From Argopecten irradians (lineage: Eukaryota > Mollusca > Bivalvia > Pectinida > Pectinidae), in the NCBI RefSeq assembly GCF_041381155.1, contig NC_091134.1, forward strand, positions 70,949,469 to 71,013,468: a stretch of 64,000 nucleotides of DNA. The letters run 5' to 3'. How positions within the stretch are numbered: position 1 is the first letter of the stretch; the number at the start of each line of letters is the position of its first letter. Both the position numbers and the translations under genes were made by a program. This document shows positions 58,789 through 64,000 of this stretch, piece by piece. The notes under the pieces were generated by a model, which ran no database searches, was not told the origin of the DNA, and was given only the letters and a program-made list of their open reading frames with translations.

Positions 58789-61286
58789 ATGCCTGGTATG
58801 TCCCGCTCGGGTCAGCGTCAGGGGTCTGCTCATGGGTGTTCCCATTTCTATGAGGAACGGAACCCACATGATGCATGTACCCTATGTCGCCCTTGTCATG
58901 GGTCCTCTCCATGTGAACTTTGTCCAGTTTCTGAGGCTCATGGCCAGGCCGGCATTACACCAAGGCGATTTTCGTCCTCCCGTAAGAGGGATTCGTCCTC
59001 ATCTTACGGGAGGAGAAGGAAGCAGGCTTCTAGTTCTGTTTCTGTTCCTGTCTCGGTAGTTCCTGTCTCTACAGGTTCTTCTCGAGATCAGGGGGTGGTC
59101 CCTTCTGTCCAGGATGTTCCTGGAGTAGGGGAGGGGCAGCCTGACCCTGACGTATCTCGGTCTAGGGTCGAATTGGCTGGGGATGCTCGTAAACTTCCAT
59201 GCTTGCCTTCGGGTAGGGACTACCAGCCGCCGGTCTCTGACGTTGTCAGCGGCTCCGGCATTCCAGGTGGTGTTGCTGTTGGGGGCGGTCTTGATGCCGG
59301 ACCTATTCGTCCGAGTTTGGTTTCAGGGACTACAGACTTCCTTTCTGGTTTGTCCGTTTCCACTGGCATTAGTGATGCGCAGCTCTCTAATCCCGGCATC
59401 AATTCTGGTCCAACTTTCCCTCCCGTCCAGTTACCTGGTCCCGGTCCTATTAGGTCCGCTCCTGAGTGTGCTGGCTCGGTTTTCCCAGGGGGTCATCCTC
59501 AGGGTCCTGGGTTTGTTGGTCAGGTGTCCGATTTTCGGCCTCCTTTTCCCCCTGGCTAAGGGTATACGGGTGCCTGCGGGCAACCATCCTTGGGCCGCCC
59601 AAACCAGCCTGCGGATGGTTTTGGGTTTCAGCTGCATCCCGGCAGTTATGGGCCTAGCCCATACATGTCCGGGTTTCCACTTGGAGGGAGTGGTGGTCCA
59701 ACCTCGTCCTTTGGTCAGGTTGGCCAGCCCCAGTCTCAGGCAGGCCAGTTTGGCCAGTTCTGGGGTCACTCCCAACCCACGGGACCTTTTCCGTATTTTC
59801 AGGGATACGGTTTTAACCCCATGGCTATTCCTTCTTGGAACCCTTGGGGTTTAGTCTCTCCCTCGCGGAGACCTGTCAGCTGTTCGGTTGCCCCCCCCCC
59901 CCCCCAACCTACTGCTGCTTCGGGGGCCGTTACGGCCGGTCCTAGAAAGGTTCGCCGGACCTTTAGGACTTCTGCTTCTCGTGCAGTCCCGTTTGTCTCC
60001 GAGTCAAAGGGTCGAGCTTCGTCCGTTAGGTCAAAGCCCTCAGCTTCTGTGGTTAGGAGTTCGGCTCCTAAACGCCACTTGTTGGAGCCTGCTCAGGAGA
60101 GTTTTCCTGAGTCTGTCCCTCTTGCTGGCCCTTTTCTCTCCGTAGGGACCTCGGGTCCAGGTAACGAGGAGGATATGGACTGTGAGGTCGTGGGTTCGGC
60201 AGAGGATGATGATGTTGTTCATCTCTCCCCTGGCTGCTCCGATATTGACCAATCTGGTTTGTCGGATGCAGATCCTCAGGTTGAGGATTTTCAGGATGAG
60301 GGTGACCTCGAGGCTGCTGAGGTGGATGCCCAGCAGGTTTTATCTGGGATGCGGGCCCTTAGGGCCGATGTATCTCGGATTCTCGGGGCGGAGGTTTGCC
60401 CACCACCTTCCGCATCATCTACCCGGAGTCCACCACCCTTTTGGGTTCTTTGGTGGCTCCACGGGCATCTGCTCAGTCAGATCGCTCACTGCCAGAAGGC
60501 ACTATTGTGTCTTCAGCTCTGGCCACTGCCCAGTCTCGAGTTATGGAGAAGAATTCTTCTTCATCTCGCACGCCTGGGTTTGCCGGGTTGCAGCTCAGTG
60601 TTGGTGATTTATCAGAGGTTCAGGCCTCTGATTATGCCATTCACGATGGACTGCTGTCCTCTCAGCCAGCTAAGCTGGAGTCTAGAGAATTGGCAGCTTG
60701 GCCCGGCAAGTCAGTGGACCAGGTGGTGTTCGGCTCCAAGGAGCACCACAAGATGGAGAGGCTGCTGCGCCTTTCCATTCAAATTCTGTCTTATATAGAC
60801 TTTCTGACGGTTAGTCTATATAGGGTATCCGATGTGCCTGAGGGTCGGATATCTGAGACAGAGCAGGCCGACATTCAGGACAGAGTTACCTCTGCCCTGA
60901 ACAGGGCATTGAGAGCCCTGGTGTCATTGCTCGCCAATGTCTTGTTGGCTAGGCGTTTTTCTGTGTTGAAAAACCGCCCGGTCGAAGAACCTTACCGGTC
61001 CCGATTGTTGACTGCCCCCTTCTGTGGGTCCACTCTTTTTGGAGGGACTCTTGCTTCTGTTCAGAAGGATTTGAAGGAGGACTCGGTCGCTTCCGCCCTT
61101 CTTTTGAAGAGATTGCAGACCGTGAAGGCCAGTACCTCGCAGGGGTCCGTGCCTCCCAAGAAGAAGGCTAGAACTTCAGCTCCTCAGTCTACTGCGCAGC
61201 CGAAGTCGAAGCCTTACTTCAAGGGCAACAAGGGGAAGGGTAAGAAGGGCAAGAACCCTCCTGGGGGTAAGAAGAAGAGTTCCTGA
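58789..61286 (+). pseudogene. Gag-like region of the DIRS-like element
   Basis: It starts near MPGMSRSGQRQG and has an early cluster of Cys and His (HDACTLCRPCHG, CELCP) typical of DIRS gag N-termini. A long Pro/Ser/Gly-rich stretch follows, then an acidic block and a more ordered region (QADIQDRVTSALNRALRALV). It ends in a Lys/Gly-rich tail (KGNKGKGKKGKNPPGG), likely nucleic-acid binding. Fossil; disrupted. Confidence 0.7.
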
Positions 61287-61302
61287 CTCTTTTTCCCCCT
61301 CC

Positions 61303-62960
61303 GTGGCCATTCCAGACGAGGGGTCTGTTCTGGAGGACTCCGCTCCTCCAGTTTTAGATTCCGGTCCTTCTCCCGCAGGATTCAGTTTCGGGTTAGGAAG
61401 CGATTCTCCCGCCTGGGAGGGTCTCGATCTTCCTCGTCCCGATCTTCCTGTAGGAGGTCGTCTGTCCTTCTTCCTCACAGAGCGGAAGGAAATCACAGAG
61501 GACACATGGGCTTTGTCCGTGGTCAAGGAGGGGTTGGGCATTCCCCTCTTGCGGGATCCGCTCTTGGCATCAAGACCTATCTTCTTCCCTCCTCCGGGGG
61601 ATCCAGAAAAGGCACTTGCCTTCCAGGAGGAAGTAAGGACCATGCTTTTAAAGGGCGCGGTCGAGGAGGTGCCTATGGTGGAATGCACTCCGGGCTTTTA
61701 TTCCAGAATGTTTCTGGTTCGGAAAAAGTCCGGAGCTTGGCGTCCCATCATAGATCTAGGTGCCTTCAACAGGCACGTAGATTCTCCTCACTTCAAGATG
61801 GAGACTCCACGGAGCATCATAGCTTCGGTGAGAGAGGGGATGTGGGCTACTTCAGTAGATCTGAAGGATGCCTACTTCCACCTTCCCATCAAGAAGTCGG
61901 CACGGAAATTCCTCCGTTTCACTTGCAACGGGAAGGTTTTTAGTTCCGGGCCATGCCTTTCGGGCTCACGACAGCTCCTTTGGTTTTCACCAAGCTGCTG
62001 CAGGTTGTCGTGGGGTTTCTGCACTCCAGGGGATAGATGTTCACATCTATTTCGACGATTCCCTCATGCTCCACCTAGTGCGGGGATCTTTGGTGCAGAA
62101 CACCCGTCTGATCCTGAAACTTTCGCTCAAAGTCAGCTTCATTCCTTCCAGAGAGAAGTCCAAAGTCTCCCCTTCTCGAGACTTTGTCTTCCTGGGAAAC
62201 CGTTTCAACACGGTTCAGGGCATTGCCATTCTACCTTTGGAGAAGTTCGAGAAGGCCAGATATCTTGCTCTGACCTTCATCGGTTGGTCACACGTCCAGG
62301 TGCGTTGGTTTCTCAGTTTTCTGGGTTATCACAACTCCATGGCAAATGTAGTCCCCCTGGGGAGACTTCACATCAGACCTCTCCAGATGTTTCTCCTCGC
62401 GAACTGGGTTCCTGCCAGCAGGGAATGTGAGGCTTGGCTTCCTCTCAACCAGTCCGTGAAGGAGGTTGCACGGTGGTGGACTCTCAACGACAATGTTCTA
62501 CAGGGGGTTCCGTTGTCCAAGCCAGCTCCCACCATGACCTTGTTCACGGACGCGTCCATGACAGGTTGGGGGGCTTACCTCGATGGCCATTGCCAGCCAG
62601 GGGAATGGTCTGGGGATCAGCTCTCCGAGCACATCAATGTGCTGGAGATGAGGGCTGTCCTGTTGGCTTTGCAGGATTTTCGAAAGATTCTGCATTCCAA
62701 GGTGGTTTGTGTGGCTACGGACAATTCTACAGTTGTCGCGTATCTGGAGAGACAGGGGGGCAAGGTCCCATGTCCTTTGCGCCCTCGCTATCCGTGTTCT
62801 TCTTCTCTGTCAGGAAATGCAGTTGACTATTTTAGTCAAGCATCTTCCAGGCAGGTTGAATGTTCTGGCGGATACTCTCTCCAGGCGCCGCCAGCCGGTT
62901 ATGACAGAATGGCAATTAAATCCCTCGATCTTCGAGGGCTTTTGTCAGGTGTAGGACAGG
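61303..62960 (+). pseudogene. Reverse transcriptase and RNase H region of the DIRS-like element
   Basis: RT fingers and palm motifs are readable (GAWRPIIDLGAFNRHV, WATSVDLKDAYFHLPI, and an IYFDDSL catalytic box). RNase H motifs follow (TLFTDASMTGWGAYL, LEMRAVLLAL, ATDNSTVVAYL). Motif order and wording are those of DIRS and its relatives. Fossil; disrupted. Confidence 0.85.
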
Positions 62961-63439
62961 CCTCACATAGACCTTTTCGCCACTTCCCTGAACAACCAGT
63001 TGCCAACCTTTGTCTCTCCGGTGCCAGACCAATTGGCTTGGGCTGTGGACGCGCTATCTCTGGATTGGGAGGGGATGCAGGCTTATGCATTCCCTCCATG
63101 AAGTTTCGGACGCATCATTGCTCCCTCCTTCTGATAGCGCCCATGTGGCCGAGACAACCCTGGTTTCCGGAGCTCTTGTCGTTTCTGGTGGATGTTCCTC
63201 TGGTTCTTCCACCCAGATTCAATCTCCTGCGCCAGCCTCGGTCACGGACGATGCATTCACGTCCCGAGATCCTCCATCTTCACGCGTGGAAGCTATCTCA
63301 GGAGGCCTCGCTCAGACAGGCTTTTCTTCAGACGTGTCAGCCCGCATCGCCCGATCAATTAGGTCTTCCTCTTCTGCCGTCTACCAGTCACGCTGAAAGA
63401 TCTTCTGTGATTGGTGTATCGGCAGGAAGATTGATCCGA

Positions 63440-64000
63440 TCAAGGCTTCTGTCAAGCTGATTGCAGATTTTCTTCTCTATCTATTTAGGGAACGGAATCT
63501 TGCCTCTGGTGCTATTGCGGGATACCGCAAGGCTATTGCCAGTGTACTTTCTTTTCATGATAGACGAGAGGTAGGGTCTTCCACCTCGTTGTCTGCCTTG
63601 ATTAGGGGCTTCAGTCTGGACAGGCCTAGGGTACGGCAGTTAGCTCCACAGTGGAACCTAGCACTTGTGTTAGAATCACTGAAGGGGGCTCCTGATGAGC
63701 CTTTGGGGTCTGTCTCCCTAAAGTTTTTAACTTTTAAGACTGTCTTCCTGCTTGCCCTTGCCTCAAGCCGTAGGAGGAGTGATATCCATGCTTTGTCTGT
63801 TCACTCTTCATGCCTTCGTTGGGCCAGAGATAGCTCTGCCGTTACCCTTCTCACTGATCCTGCCTTTTTGGCAAAGAATCAGATTCCTGGTTACTCGCCC
63901 GATCCCATTAGGATTCCTTCCTTGACAGTCTCTGTTGAGTCTGAGGAGAATGATCAATTGCTGTGTCCCTGTGGAGCACTTAGGTTTTACCTTGATAAAA
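63440..64000 (+). pseudogene. Tyrosine recombinase region of the DIRS-like element, partial
   Basis: A frame reading ERNLASGAIAGYRKAIA and FKTVFLLALASSRRRSDI matches the SAM-like N-domain and the start of the catalytic domain (first Arg region) of DIRS tyrosine recombinases. The remaining catalytic residues lie outside the window. Confidence 0.75.

Larger units (their letters stand above)
58400..64000 (+). mobile_element. DIRS-like tyrosine-recombinase retrotransposon, broken, cut by the right edge
   Basis: A fossil element, much more GC-rich than its surroundings. Parts in order: gag-like region (about 58.8-61.3 kb), reverse transcriptase with RNase H (about 61.3-63.0 kb) and the start of a tyrosine recombinase (about 63.4 kb to the edge). 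This order, with a recombinase instead of an integrase, defines the DIRS group. The left terminus is not clearly seen and the right terminus is outside the window. Reading frames are disrupted about five times by my estimate, although DIRS elements normally use overlapping frames, so not every frame change is damage. The domains are still easily legible, which suggests a fairly young copy. PAT or Ngaro relatives cannot be excluded without the termini. Confidence 0.85.

Overview
This window looks like nuclear DNA of a bivalve mollusc, possibly a scallop. The basis is AT-rich intergenic DNA, spliced genes with GT-AG introns, tandem C2H2 zinc-finger genes, and interspersed repeats that open with an 'aagaggccca.gggcct' head, a head I recall from bivalve genomes. 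The species call is inference; no search was run.

Host genes. There are four C2H2 zinc-finger genes: 1-1557 (+, cut by the left edge), 6858-7913 (+), 31164-33137 (-) and 48478-49290 (-). A complete seven-exon secreted serine protease runs from 14016 to 22546 (+, 302 aa). It has a TATA box, a signal peptide, the full catalytic triad, four disulfide pairs and an elastase-like S1 pocket. The finger genes are probably sequence-specific nuclear DNA-binding proteins with no visible functional link to the protease.

Repeats dominate the rest. 1.5-6.8 kb: inverted-repeat elements, some nested. 8.0-13.1 kb: bivalve interspersed repeats and a decayed retroelement ORF on the minus strand. 14-22 kb: the protease, whose introns hold an inverted pair of one MITE family and two large minisatellites. 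23-28 kb: tandem arrays and foldback elements. 28.4-31.0 kb: a 5'-truncated LINE between two identical 67-bp target-site duplications. 33.6-44 kb: a 26-bp array, SINE-like DNA, a TIR element, a 2.6-kb composite repeat with a large foldback, and a rotted LINE. 44.9-48.6 kb: about 64 copies of a 58-bp minisatellite derived from the end of the adjacent zinc-finger gene. 51.4-55.3 kb: a 32-bp satellite of about 94 copies, split by an unrelated 0.9-kb block. 58.8-64.0 kb: a GC-rich DIRS-like tyrosine-recombinase retrotransposon, broken, running off the right edge.

The most unusual theme is host exon sequence seeding minisatellites. In two of the four zinc-finger genes the distal half of a finger has been amplified, once in frame inside the protein and once out of frame past the stop codon. 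In the protease gene the end of exon 6 together with its 5' splice site has been amplified about 33 times inside intron 6, giving a ladder of decoy donor sites.
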